Positions 28,235 through 36,614 of a stretch of DNA of 64,000 nt are shown here, piece after piece; the first letter of the stretch is position 1; every line of letters begins with the position of its first letter. The stretch covers positions 372,001 through 436,000 of the forward strand of contig CAVXGQ010000005.1 of the NCBI GenBank assembly GCA_963761425.1. The letters are read 5' to 3'. The stretch comes from Bog-793 sp963761425. Lineage in GTDB: Bacteria; Actinomycetota; Acidimicrobiia; Acidimicrobiales; Bog-793. The notes under the pieces were generated by a model. The model searched no databases, was not told the DNA's origin, and saw nothing but the letters and a program-made list of their open reading frames with translations. The position numbers and the translations under genes are program-made.

Positions 28235-29632
28235 ATGAGCGAGACCATCGGAAGCAGCGAAACGGCACGTTCGGGACCCGATGCGTTGACGGCGCGGGCG
28301 GTGAAGCTGTACGAGTCCGAGCTCGCCAAGCTGGTCGACGCCACGCCGCGGTCGCGCGCCCTCTTCGAACGGGCGTGCAAGTCGATGCCGCTCGGCGTGG
28401 CTTCGTCTTTCCAGGCGGGCCACCCGTACCCGATCTACCTGGCGAGCGGCGACGGGGCCGAGGTCGTCGATGTCGACGATCACCGTTACATCGACTACCA
28501 CAACGGATTCGGTTCGGTGGCGGTCGGCCACGCCCACCCGGCCATCGCCGCGGCGATCGAGCGGGCCGCCCGTACGGGGACGCATTTCGCCGTGACCACC
28601 GAACTGACGGTGCGGCTCGCCGAGGAGCTGTGCCGCCGGTTCCGGATGGAACGGGTCCGGTTTGTGAACTCGGGGACCGAGGCGACGATGGACGCCATCC
28701 GGGTCGCGCGCGGCGCGACCGGGCGCGACACCATCTGCAAGATCGAAGGCTCCTATCACGGGCACCACGACGCCGTCATGTTCTCCGTCACCCCGAGCCT
28801 GATGCTGATTGAAGCCGGCGAGAACGAGGGGGTGCAGCCTCCGGCTTCGCGGGGCATTCCGGCCGAGATGGGCCAGTGGACGCTCGCTATTCCTTTCAAC
28901 GACCTCCGGGCGACGGAGGAGCTCTTCTCGTCTAGGGGTGCGGAGATCGCCTGTCTCATCATCGAACCGGTGATGATGAACATCGGGATCGTCCTGCCGC
29001 GTGCCGGCTATCTCGAAGGACTGCGGGAACTCTGCACCCGGTACGGGATCGTCCTCATCTTCGACGAGGTGAAGTGCGGCGCGACCATCGCGGCCGGGGG
29101 GGCGACCGAGCTGTTCGGCGTGCAACCCGACCTGTCGTGCTTCGCCAAGTCGGTGTTCGGCGGCACGCCAGCCGGGGCGTTCGGCGGGCGGGCGGATCTC
29201 ATGGACGAGATCGGCCAGGGGATCGCCCAGCAGGGGACCTTCAACGGGAACCCGCTGGTCGTGGCGGCCGGGCTCGCCGCGCTCACCGAGGTGCTGACCC
29301 CCGACGCCTACGACCAGTTCAAGAAGATGGGGGCGCGCCTCGCCGAAGGCTGCCGCGCCGCGATCTCGGCGCACGCCATCCCGGCCCACGTCGTCGACCT
29401 CGGATGCAAGGGTTGTGTCTCCTACCGACCTGAGCCCTTAGTCGACTACCGGAGCTTCCTGGAGACCAATGCCAATCTCTTTGACGCCTCGTGGGCCTGG
29501 CTGGTCAACCGGGGCATCTTCATGACCCCTGGCAACGAAGAGCAGTGGACCTTGTCCGTGCGTCACGACGAGCGTCACATCGACCGGTTCGTCGAGGTCT
29601 TCAGCGAGTTCTGCGCGGCGGTCGCGGGCTAG
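28235..29632 (+). CDS. class III PLP aminotransferase, glutamate-1-semialdehyde-aminomutase-like
   Basis: 465 residues. Fold-type I PLP enzyme: GTEATMDAIR for phosphate binding, SYHGHHD, IFDEVKCG with the PLP-ring Asp, and CFAKSVFGGTPAGAFGG with the Schiff-base lysine. It resembles HemL but differs in the active-site loop (HemL has a GGGLPVGAYGG context) and no heme genes are near, so it is more likely an amine or amino-acid aminotransferase of unknown substrate. ATG 28235 begins a plausible N-terminus; the ribosome site is weak. It ends at a strong inverted repeat shared with the convergent nitroreductase. Confidence 0.85.
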   Translation: MSETIGSSETARSGPDALTARAVKLYESELAKLVDATPRSRALFERACKSMPLGVASSFQAGHPYPIYLASGDGAEVVDVDDHRYIDYHNGFGSVAVGHAHPAIAAAIERAARTGTHFAVTTELTVRLAEELCRRFRMERVRFVNSGTEATMDAIRVARGATGRDTICKIEGSYHGHHDAVMFSVTPSLMLIEAGENEGVQPPASRGIPAEMGQWTLAIPFNDLRATEELFSSRGAEIACLIIEPVMMNIGIVLPRAGYLEGLRELCTRYGIVLIFDEVKCGATIAAGGATELFGVQPDLSCFAKSVFGGTPAGAFGGRADLMDEIGQGIAQQGTFNGNPLVVAAGLAALTEVLTPDAYDQFKKMGARLAEGCRAAISAHAIPAHVVDLGCKGCVSYRPEPLVDYRSFLETNANLFDASWAWLVNRGIFMTPGNEEQWTLSVRHDERHIDRFVEVFSEFCAAVAG

Positions 29633-29667
29633 TCGGCCACCCGCGCCGGCGCCGGCGCCGTCGCCGG

Positions 29668-29706
29668 GGTCGGTCGCTTGTCGTCTCCGGGTCGAAGCAA
29701 CCGACC
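29668..29706. terminator. bidirectional terminator candidate
   Basis: 12-bp inverted repeat with one mismatch, GGTCGGTCGCTT (29668-29679) and AAGCAACCGACC (29695-29706), in the gap between the convergent aminotransferase and nitroreductase genes. Confidence 0.5.
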
Positions 29707-29756
29707 GCCTGGGGGTGGGAGCGGCCGGGCCGCAGGTCTCGTCCCGGCGAGATCCC

Positions 29757-30317
29757 TCAGTTCGCCGGGGGGCGTGAGGCGGGATATCCCAGCGCGATGG
29801 CGCCGATCACGACCCGGCTGGTCGGCAGGTCGAAGCCCGCCAGCACGGACTCCGCAGGCCGGTGCAGATGGAAGAAGAGCGCGCCGAGGCCGGCGTCGGC
29901 CGCCGCGAGGAGCAGGAGCATCGCCGCGAAGGAGGCGTCGACCACCCAGTAGGGAACCGGCCAGTCGGCGGCGGGAAGGCCGTAGAAGGTGGACGAGGCT
30001 TTGTCCGGGCGGCCGTAGCGCTCGACGTAGGCCGCGGGATCGGTGACCGGCACGATAATCACCGGGGCCGCCCGTAGACCCCCGGACTCGTGAGGGTTCC
30101 CACGCCATTCCGGATCGGAGGCGAGGTCCCAGAAGAGGGTCCGTCGATCCGGTGACTCGAGAACGAGGAGTTCGACGCCGTTGGTCTTGCCGGCTGACGG
30201 CGCGCTGGCGGCGGTGGCGACGATGCGCCCCAGCACTTGGCTCGGGATCGGGCAGGAGTCGAAACGGCGCGTCATCCGTCGGCGTAGGGCAACGTCGAAG
30301 AACTCCACCGCTGGCAC
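29757..30317 (-). CDS. nitroreductase family flavoprotein
   Basis: 186 residues. FMN-dependent fold with RRRMTRRFD near the start, ASAPSAGKTNG, and VVDASFAAMLLLLAAAD followed by GALFF. The reaction is unknown; members reduce nitro groups, quinones or other acceptors. Because cofE in this window lacks the nitroreductase half found in mycobacterial FbiB, I checked whether this could be the missing half. It fits a general actinobacterial nitroreductase group better. GTG 30317 (or GTG 30308) start. Confidence 0.82.
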   Translation of the reverse strand: MPAVEFFDVALRRRMTRRFDSCPIPSQVLGRIVATAASAPSAGKTNGVELLVLESPDRRTLFWDLASDPEWRGNPHESGGLRAAPVIIVPVTDPAAYVERYGRPDKASSTFYGLPAADWPVPYWVVDASFAAMLLLLAAADAGLGALFFHLHRPAESVLAGFDLPTSRVVIGAIALGYPASRPPAN

Positions 30318-30451
30318 CCTACCGGTCCGCCCGGGGAGTCGCAGCCGGACGGGAATGTCGACCGCGCTGGTAGTGTTTTTATGGCAAACGGGTCAGTTGA
30401 GCGACCCACGGCCGAGCCAATGTCGGCCCTTTGGATAGTCGAGGAGTGCTC

Positions 30452-31624
30452 TTGTCCACGCTGAATGAGCTGCTTGCCGCGGTGAAGAGGCAGATTCGGG
30501 AGATCGAACCCGCCGAAGCACAGGCGCGGGCTGGCGAGAGCGTGCTGCTCGATGTGCGAGAGGCCGAGGAGTACTCGCAGGGTGCGATCGCCGGTGCCGT
30601 TCATGTGCCGCGCGGCTCTCTCGAGCTTGACGTCGAGAACCGGGTTCCGGACAAGGACACGCTGGTCGTCGTCTACTGCACCGCCGGGGTGCGATCGGCT
30701 TTCGCCGCCAAGACGCTCGCCGATCTCGGCTACGCCGACGTCGCCTCGATGGCCGGCGGGTTCAACCGCTGGAAGGACGAGGGTCGTCCGTGGTCCGCTC
30801 CCCAGACGCTGACGGTCGAGCAGCGCAACCGGTATCAACGGCACCTGCTCCTGCCCGAGATCGGGCCGTCTGGGCAGCAGAAGCTCCTGGGGTCGAAGGT
30901 GTTGATCCTCGGCGCGGGGGGACTCGGCTCGCCGGCGGCCATCTATCTCGCCGCCGCCGGGGTCGGCACCATCGGGATCCTGGACATGGACGTCGTCGAC
31001 TGGTCCAACCTGCAGCGTCAGATCCTCCACAACAGCGACCGGATCGGTGAGCGCAAGGTGGACTCGGCGAAGGAGACGCTGACCGCGTTGAACCGCGACG
31101 TGAAGGTGCTGACGCACGACGTTCGACTCGGTGCCGACAATGTCGTGGAGATCCTTTCTGGCTACGACCTCGTCGTCGACGCGACGGACAACTTCCCCTC
31201 CCGCTACCTCGTGAACGATGCCTCGCTGCTCACCAAGGTGCCCGTGATCCACGGTTCGATCTTCCGCTTCGAGGGTCAGGTGACCGTCTTCCAGCCCTAC
31301 GTCGGGCCGTGCTATAGGTGCCTGTTCCCCGAGCCGCCGCCGCCCGAGTTCGCCCCGTCGTGTTCCGAAGCCGGCGTGCTGGGTGTGCTCCCCGGGATCA
31401 TCGGTTCGATCCAGGCGGTCGAGGCGATCAAGATGCTGCTCGGCCTGGGCGAGCCCCTGGTCGGACGGCTGCTCACCTATGACGCGCTCGCCGAGGAGTT
31501 CCGGAGCTTCGCCTTCCGCCGCGACCCCACCTGTCCGGCCTGCGGTGAGAAAGCCGGCGAGATCGTGATCGCCGAGTACGACCAGTTCTGTCGGCCCCAT
31601 TCCGCTTCGGCGTCGGCCTACTGA
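30452..31624 (+). CDS. rhodanese-MoeB/ThiF fusion, sulfur-carrier adenylyltransferase
   Basis: 390 residues. The N-terminal rhodanese domain (about 1-105) has the active Cys in VYCTAGVRS. The C-terminal E1-like domain has the nucleotide loop GAGGLGSPAA, DWSNLQRQ, two CxxC zinc pairs (CYRC, CPAC) and the SCSEAGVLG catalytic-cysteine region. It should adenylate and sulfurate the C-terminus of ubiquitin-like sulfur carriers (MoaD, ThiS or CysO type). In MoeZ the rhodanese domain is at the C-terminus; here the order is reversed. The TTG start at 30452 is chosen for GAGGAG 5 nt upstream. Confidence 0.88.
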   Translation: MSTLNELLAAVKRQIREIEPAEAQARAGESVLLDVREAEEYSQGAIAGAVHVPRGSLELDVENRVPDKDTLVVVYCTAGVRSAFAAKTLADLGYADVASMAGGFNRWKDEGRPWSAPQTLTVEQRNRYQRHLLLPEIGPSGQQKLLGSKVLILGAGGLGSPAAIYLAAAGVGTIGILDMDVVDWSNLQRQILHNSDRIGERKVDSAKETLTALNRDVKVLTHDVRLGADNVVEILSGYDLVVDATDNFPSRYLVNDASLLTKVPVIHGSIFRFEGQVTVFQPYVGPCYRCLFPEPPPPEFAPSCSEAGVLGVLPGIIGSIQAVEAIKMLLGLGEPLVGRLLTYDALAEEFRSFAFRRDPTCPACGEKAGEIVIAEYDQFCRPHSASASAY

Positions 31625-31714
31625 GGCGGCCTTCGGGCGTCTCGGGATCTGTGGGTAGTCCGTGACGGCCGGCCCGGCAGCTCCCACCCCAGTCCGGGCG
31701 GCGATTCAGGATCT

Positions 31715-32893
31715 CTAGAGCGCCGAGGCGATCAGCCGCTTCCGTTGAGCCTCGTCGAGAGCGAGGTCGATGACCGTCCACGCCATCGCCGTGGCGCCGT
31801 CGAGGATTGCTCGGTCGGAGGCGGGGGTCACGCAGTGGGCCGCGAACTCCGGCTGGTGGTTGACGGCGGGCGCCGACTGGATGTCGAGGGTCGGGTGGAT
31901 CGCCGGGATCACAAGAGACAGGTTGGCCATGTCGGTCGAGGCGGTCAGCCCCCGCTCGGGAGGAGGCGGGAAGGCGCGTCCGAGCGATTCGGCGTTGGCC
32001 CGGTAACGCAATTCCATCGTCTCGTCACCGCGGAACTGTGAGTACACCGGGCAGCGTGAGACGAACTCCACCGTGGCGCCGGTGGCCAGGGCGCCAGCCT
32101 CGAAGCAGCGCCGGACCCGCGGCTCCCACTCGGCCAGCCCGGTGAGGGTGGCGGAGCGCACGTAGAACTTCGCTTCGGCGAGCCCCGGCACGATGTTGGG
32201 CGCTGAGCCCCCGTTGGTCACGATGCCGTGCACCTGGTCGCCGGGCTTGGCGTGCTGGCGGAGAAGCCCCACCGCGACCTGGGCGATGGTGACCGCGTCG
32301 GCCGCGTTAACACCGAGTTCGGGATAGGCCGACGCGTGGGCCTCTTTGCCGATGAAGCGCACGTCGAAGTGGGCGATGGCGAGGCAGGGCATCTGGACCA
32401 GCTCGGCCGGCCACGGGTGGACCATCAACGCCGCGCAGAGCCCGTCGAACACCCCAGCCTCGAGCATCAGGATCTTGCCGCCCCCTCCTTCTTCGGCCGG
32501 GGTGCCGAAGACGTGGATGGTGCAGCCGAGCGCCTCGGCAAGCGGCGCCAGCGCCAGCCCCGCGCCGACCCCGGCGGCGGCGATGATGTTGTGACCGCAG
32601 GCGTGACCGATGTCCGGGAGCGCGTCGTACTCGCAGCAGATCCCGATGGCGAGCGGGCCGCGGCCGGCTACCGCGTCGAAGGCGGTGGCGAGGCCGCCGA
32701 CGCCGGGGTGCACCTCGAAGCCCCCCGCCGACAGCGCCTCGGCGCACCAGGTCGCGGCCTGGTGCTCCTCGAAGCCGATCTCCGGGTGGGCGTGGATCCG
32801 GTGGGACAGCTCGACGAGGCGCGCCTCGGCGCCGGTGATGGTGGACCGGGCGTCGTGTTTGGCCCGAGACAAGTCGCCCTCAGCCGGACTCAT
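31715..32893 (-). CDS. M20-family amidohydrolase
   Basis: 392 residues. Zinc-dependent amidohydrolase of the M20D/AbgB-like group: HAHPEIGFEEHQAA at about 33-46, CEYDALPDIGHACGHN (metal ligands), GTPAEEGGGGK with the catalytic Glu, and a GKEAHASAYPELGVNA dimerisation segment. Substrates in this group include N-acyl amino acids and p-aminobenzoyl-glutamate. The ATG overlaps the stop of the upstream biotin carboxylase gene by 4 nt. Confidence 0.88.
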   Translation of the reverse strand: MSPAEGDLSRAKHDARSTITGAEARLVELSHRIHAHPEIGFEEHQAATWCAEALSAGGFEVHPGVGGLATAFDAVAGRGPLAIGICCEYDALPDIGHACGHNIIAAAGVGAGLALAPLAEALGCTIHVFGTPAEEGGGGKILMLEAGVFDGLCAALMVHPWPAELVQMPCLAIAHFDVRFIGKEAHASAYPELGVNAADAVTIAQVAVGLLRQHAKPGDQVHGIVTNGGSAPNIVPGLAEAKFYVRSATLTGLAEWEPRVRRCFEAGALATGATVEFVSRCPVYSQFRGDETMELRYRANAESLGRAFPPPPERGLTASTDMANLSLVIPAIHPTLDIQSAPAVNHQPEFAAHCVTPASDRAILDGATAMAWTVIDLALDEAQRKRLIASAL

Positions 32894-34626
32894 TCGATCA
32901 CCGCGACGATGTCACCGAACCCGACCGTGTCGCCGGGGCTCACCCGGATCTCGCGCACGACGCCGGCGATCGCCGCCCGGATGGGGTTTTCCATCTTCAT
33001 CGCTTCCAGGATGCACAACACGTCATCCTGGGCGACCTCGTCTCCTTCGGCGACGAGGACCTGGGTGATGGTCCCCTGCATCGAAACGGTGGCGATCCCG
33101 TCGGAAGGGGGGATCGCACCGCGTCCGTGGCGCCTCCGGGCCGCCGCGGAACGCGAGCTCCCCGCGGTCTCGGGGATGAACAGCCGAACTGAGTAGCGCC
33201 GGCCGTCGACCTCGGCGTCGACCGTCCGCAGGACGCGGCCCTGGTCGTCAAGGGTTCCCTCGGCGAAGCGGGGTTCGAGCGCCGAGAAATCGAGGCGGTC
33301 CTCGACGAACCGGGTCGAGTGCCTCGCCGCAACGAAGTCCTCGTGGGTAAGGATGGCGCGCACCGCGGGCAGGGTCGTGGCGATGCCCTCGATGACGGTC
33401 TCGTCGAGGGCGCGGATCATCCGCCGTCGGGCGTCCTCCCGATCGTGTCCCCAGACGACGAGCTTGGCGACGAGGTTGTCGAAGTCCGGGCCCACCGTGT
33501 CACCCTGCTCGTAGCCGGTGTCGGTTCGCACCCCGAAGCCGTTGGCGAAGCGGAAGCGCGTGATCCTCCCCGGGCTCGGGGAGAAGTGTCCGCCGGCCGG
33601 ATCCTCGGCGTTGATGCGGCATTCGATGGCATGACCGCGAGCGACCACCTCGTCCTGGGTGATACCGAGTGGCTCCCCGGCGGCGAGGTGCAGTTGCAAG
33701 GCGACGAGGTCGATGCCGGTGACGAGTTCGGTGACGGGATGCTCGACCTGGAGGCGGGTGTTCATCTCGAGGAAGTAGAAAGCGCCCTCCTCGTAGAGGA
33801 ACTCGACGGTGCCGGCGCCCTCGTAGTTGCAGGCGCGGGCGACCCGGACGGCGGCTTCGCCCATCGCCTGCCGCACGGTGTCGGCGATGCCGGGCGCCGG
33901 GGTCTCCTCGACGAGCTTCTGGTGGCGTCGTTGGCTCGAACAGTCCCTTTCGCCGAGCCAGACGGTGTCTCCGAAGCGGTCGGCGACGATTTGCATCTCA
34001 ATGTGCCGAGGTCGAGGCAGGTAGTGCTCGAGGTAGACGTCGCCACGTCCGAAGAAGGTCTCGGCTTCCCTTTGGGCCGTGCTGAGCGCCTGCTCCACGT
34101 CCTCTGGCCGCTCGGCCACCTTCAGCCCACGGCCCCCACCGCCGTAGGAGGCCTTGATCGCCACCGGGTAGCCACATTCGGCGGCGAAGGTGAGGACCTC
34201 GTCGACCGAGTGCACCGGCTCGTCGTGGCCGGGAACCACCGCGACCCCGGCGTGGGCCGCCGTTTCACGGGCGGTCAGCTTGGAACCCATGATCTCGATG
34301 GCCGGCGCCGCGGGCCCGATGAAGGTGGCCCCGGCGTCGGCGACCGCCCGGGCCAAGGCCGCGTTCTCCGCCAAGAATCCGTAGCCGGGGTGCACGGCGG
34401 CGGCTCCCGAACGCCGCAGGGCCTCGATGATCGCGTCGATGTTGAGATAGGTCTCGACCGGCCCACCGGGTCCGAGGAAGTAGGCCTCGTCGGCCATCCT
34501 CACGTGGAGGGCGTCGCGGTCGACCTCGCAGTAGACGGCGACCGTCACGATCCCGAGTTCCCGGCAGGTGCGCGCGACGCGCACCGCGATCTCGCCTCGG
34601 TTCGCGATGAGGACCTTGTCAAACAC
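32890..34626 (-). CDS. acyl-CoA carboxylase alpha chain (biotin carboxylase plus BCCP)
   Basis: 578 residues. Biotin carboxylase domain (about 1-450): ANRGEIAVR, the ATP-grasp glycine loop YGGGGRGLK, EMNTRLQVEHPVTE. BCCP domain at the C-terminus with EAMKMEN; the biotinylated lysine is about K544. It carboxylates biotin for an acetyl-, propionyl- or methylcrotonyl-type CoA carboxylase; no carboxyltransferase gene is in the window. GTG 34626 is chosen because GGAG lies 8 nt upstream and VFDKVLIANRGEI is the usual N-terminus; ATG 34653 is possible. It diverges from birA, its likely modifier. Confidence 0.92.
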   Translation of the reverse strand: MFDKVLIANRGEIAVRVARTCRELGIVTVAVYCEVDRDALHVRMADEAYFLGPGGPVETYLNIDAIIEALRRSGAAAVHPGYGFLAENAALARAVADAGATFIGPAAPAIEIMGSKLTARETAAHAGVAVVPGHDEPVHSVDEVLTFAAECGYPVAIKASYGGGGRGLKVAERPEDVEQALSTAQREAETFFGRGDVYLEHYLPRPRHIEMQIVADRFGDTVWLGERDCSSQRRHQKLVEETPAPGIADTVRQAMGEAAVRVARACNYEGAGTVEFLYEEGAFYFLEMNTRLQVEHPVTELVTGIDLVALQLHLAAGEPLGITQDEVVARGHAIECRINAEDPAGGHFSPSPGRITRFRFANGFGVRTDTGYEQGDTVGPDFDNLVAKLVVWGHDREDARRRMIRALDETVIEGIATTLPAVRAILTHEDFVAARHSTRFVEDRLDFSALEPRFAEGTLDDQGRVLRTVDAEVDGRRYSVRLFIPETAGSSRSAAARRRHGRGAIPPSDGIATVSMQGTITQVLVAEGDEVAQDDVLCILEAMKMENPIRAAIAGVVREIRVSPGDTVGFGDIVAVIE

Positions 34627-34643
34627 GCGCCCCACTCCGTGCG

Positions 34644-34649
34644 TATCGT
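34644..34649 (+). promoter_or_regulatory. -10 box of leaderless birA mRNA
   Basis: TATCGT ends exactly 6 nt before the GTG at 34656, lying between the divergent acyl-CoA carboxylase and birA starts. Confidence 0.4.
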
Positions 34650-34655
34650 GCATCT

Positions 34656-35525
34656 GTGCGGGACCGATCTTCCCCTGGTGGGGTTGGACGTCCCCGTTCT
34701 CGTCCAGGCGTGCAGGCTAGTTCCGCCTTGCCGGGATTCACGAACGTGGTGCGACTCGACATCGTCGACTCGACCAACCGCTACGCCGCAGACGCGGCGC
34801 GAAAAGGCGCGCCGGAGGGACTGGTCGTCGTGGCCGAGGAGCAGACCGCCGGGCGCGGGCGGCTCGGGCGCTCCTGGGTGGCCCCGCGGGGGGCGGCACT
34901 GCTCTGTTCGATCGTGTTCCGTCCGCGACTTCCCGCCGGGGAGCTCCATCTCGTCCCGGCCGTCGTGGCGCTGGCCGCGGCCGATGCCGCACAGGACCTG
35001 AGCGGTGCACCGGTGGGCCTGAAGTGGCCGAACGACCTCGTCGCCGGACAGGCCAAGGTGGGCGGCGTCCTCACCGAGGTGGTCGCGTCCCAAGCCGAGG
35101 CGCCGGCGCTGGTGGTCGGGGTCGGGGTGAACCTGGAGGCGTCAGGGGTGCGAGACCGTCTCGGCGAAGATGAGAGCGGGGACGGTCCGGCGCTGGTGAC
35201 GGGTCTCACCGAGCTGGCCGGTCATCCCGTCGCACGCGACGAGCTGCTCGCGGCGTTGCTCGGTTCCCTCGGCCGCCGTTACGGCCCCTCCGGGCGCCCG
35301 GACCGGTCGACCCTGGACGAGTACCGCCGCCGTTGCACGACCATTGGCAAGTGGGTGCGCATTGACACCGGGCAACGGTCCTTTCTCGGCTTGGCTCTCG
35401 AGATCGACGACACGGGTCGGCTCACCGTTGAGTCCGCCGGTCGCCGGCTCGTCCTCGACGCCGCCGACGTCGTCCATCTCCGCGACGTCCCGCCGGACGA
35501 TCGACCTGGAGTTCGGGGTCCGTGA
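34656..35525 (+). CDS. birA: biotin-[acyl-CoA-carboxylase] ligase
   Basis: 289 residues. Attaches biotin to BCCP lysines via biotinyl-AMP. Motifs: DSTNRYA at about 38-44, GRGRLGRSW at 67-75, LKWPNDL, and VVGVGVNLE. There is no N-terminal helix-turn-helix, so it is the monofunctional type without repressor role. The start at GTG 34656 is supported by the TATCGT box; GTG 34710 is an alternative. Its neighbour in the opposite direction is a biotin carboxylase-BCCP protein. The last codons overlap the region before rmlB. Confidence 0.93.
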   Translation: MRDRSSPGGVGRPRSRPGVQASSALPGFTNVVRLDIVDSTNRYAADAARKGAPEGLVVVAEEQTAGRGRLGRSWVAPRGAALLCSIVFRPRLPAGELHLVPAVVALAAADAAQDLSGAPVGLKWPNDLVAGQAKVGGVLTEVVASQAEAPALVVGVGVNLEASGVRDRLGEDESGDGPALVTGLTELAGHPVARDELLAALLGSLGRRYGPSGRPDRSTLDEYRRRCTTIGKWVRIDTGQRSFLGLALEIDDTGRLTVESAGRRLVLDAADVVHLRDVPPDDRPGVRGP

Positions 35526-35540
35526 GGTCGAAACGATCGC

Positions 35541-35546
35541 TACCCT
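35541..35546 (+). promoter_or_regulatory. -10 box before rmlB
   Basis: TACCCT ends 8 nt before the ATG at 35555, inside the short gap after birA; near-leaderless placement. Confidence 0.3.
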
Positions 35547-35554
35547 TGCGGACC

Positions 35555-36607
35555 ATGCGACTCCTCGTCACCGGGGGTGCGGGCTTCATCGGCTCCAACT
35601 TCGTGCGCTACTGGGTGGCCGAGCACCCCGAGGACACCGTTGTCGTGCTGGACGCGCTGACCTACGCCGGGAACCGGTCGAGCCTCGAACCGCTCGAGCA
35701 GACGGCGGGGGTGGGTTTTATCCAAGGCGACATCGCCGATCAAGCGCTCGTCGAGGACCTGCTGCGTTCCGAGAGGATCACGACGATCGTGAACTTCGCG
35801 GCCGAATCGCACAACAGCTTCGCAGTGATCGACCCGGCGCGCTTTTTCCGGACCAACGTGTTGGGGACCCAGGCCCTGTGCGAGGCGGCACGCCGCGTCG
35901 GCGTGGAACGGTTCCACCACATCTCGACCTGCGAGGTCTACGGGGATCTGGCGCTCGATAGTGGGGAGTCCTTCACCGAGGAGTCCCCGTACCGCCCGAG
36001 GACCCCTTACAACGCCTCCAAAGCCGGCTCGGATCACGTCGTGCGTTGCTATGGCGAGACCTTCGGTCTTCCCTTCACCATCTCCAACTGCTGCAACAAC
36101 TACGGGCCGTATCAGTTCCCCGAGAAGGCGATCCCGCTCTTCGTCTCCCGGGCGCTCGCGGGCGAGCCACTGCCGCTGTACGCCTCGGTCATGAACCGAC
36201 GGGAGTGGCTCTACGTCACCGACCACTGCCGGGCGGTCGACGCGGTGCTCCGGGGCGGCAGGGCTGGCGAGACCTACAACGTCGGGTCCGGATTTGAGGC
36301 CTCCATCCAAGACGTCGCCGACGCGGTCCTCGCCGCCACCGGCGCACCCGCCTCGCTGAAGACGATCGTCCCGGATCGTCCCGGGCACGACCGCCGATAC
36401 CTGCTGGATTGCTCCAAGATTCGCAACGAGCTCGGCTGGACCGCGACGATCGACTTCGTGTCGGGTCTCGCCACGACCGTCGAGTGGTACCGGGCGAACG
36501 AGGCCTGGTGGCGACCCCTCCTCGGCCGTTCCCCGGTCGTCGAGGGGTCGTGGGGGGAGGCCTCCCCCGGGCCGGGCGGGACGGCGGCCCCGGCCGGGGA
36601 GCGCTGA
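35555..36607 (+). CDS. rmlB: dTDP-glucose 4,6-dehydratase-like (RmlB family) with atypical active site
   Basis: 350 residues of the extended SDR family. NAD-binding GGAGFIGSN at 7-15, Y152 and K156 in PYNASKA, NNYGPYQFPEK for the nucleotide. In canonical RmlB the segment is STDEVYG, where Asp and Glu drive dehydration; here it is STCEVYG, T125-C126-E127, so the Asp is a Cys. The substrate could still be dTDP-glucose, since rmlD follows after 7 nt and a rhamnosyltransferase after that. RmlA and RmlC are not in the window. A start at GTG 35522 is possible, but the domain begins at ATG 35555. Confidence 0.85.
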   Translation: MRLLVTGGAGFIGSNFVRYWVAEHPEDTVVVLDALTYAGNRSSLEPLEQTAGVGFIQGDIADQALVEDLLRSERITTIVNFAAESHNSFAVIDPARFFRTNVLGTQALCEAARRVGVERFHHISTCEVYGDLALDSGESFTEESPYRPRTPYNASKAGSDHVVRCYGETFGLPFTISNCCNNYGPYQFPEKAIPLFVSRALAGEPLPLYASVMNRREWLYVTDHCRAVDAVLRGGRAGETYNVGSGFEASIQDVADAVLAATGAPASLKTIVPDRPGHDRRYLLDCSKIRNELGWTATIDFVSGLATTVEWYRANEAWWRPLLGRSPVVEGSWGEASPGPGGTAAPAGER

Positions 36608-36614
36608 GCCGCCG

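Noticed and set aside
29757..30317. The missing FbiB reductase half
   Set aside because: It resembles a general actinobacterial nitroreductase group and lies 12 kb from cofE with no link to F420 genes.
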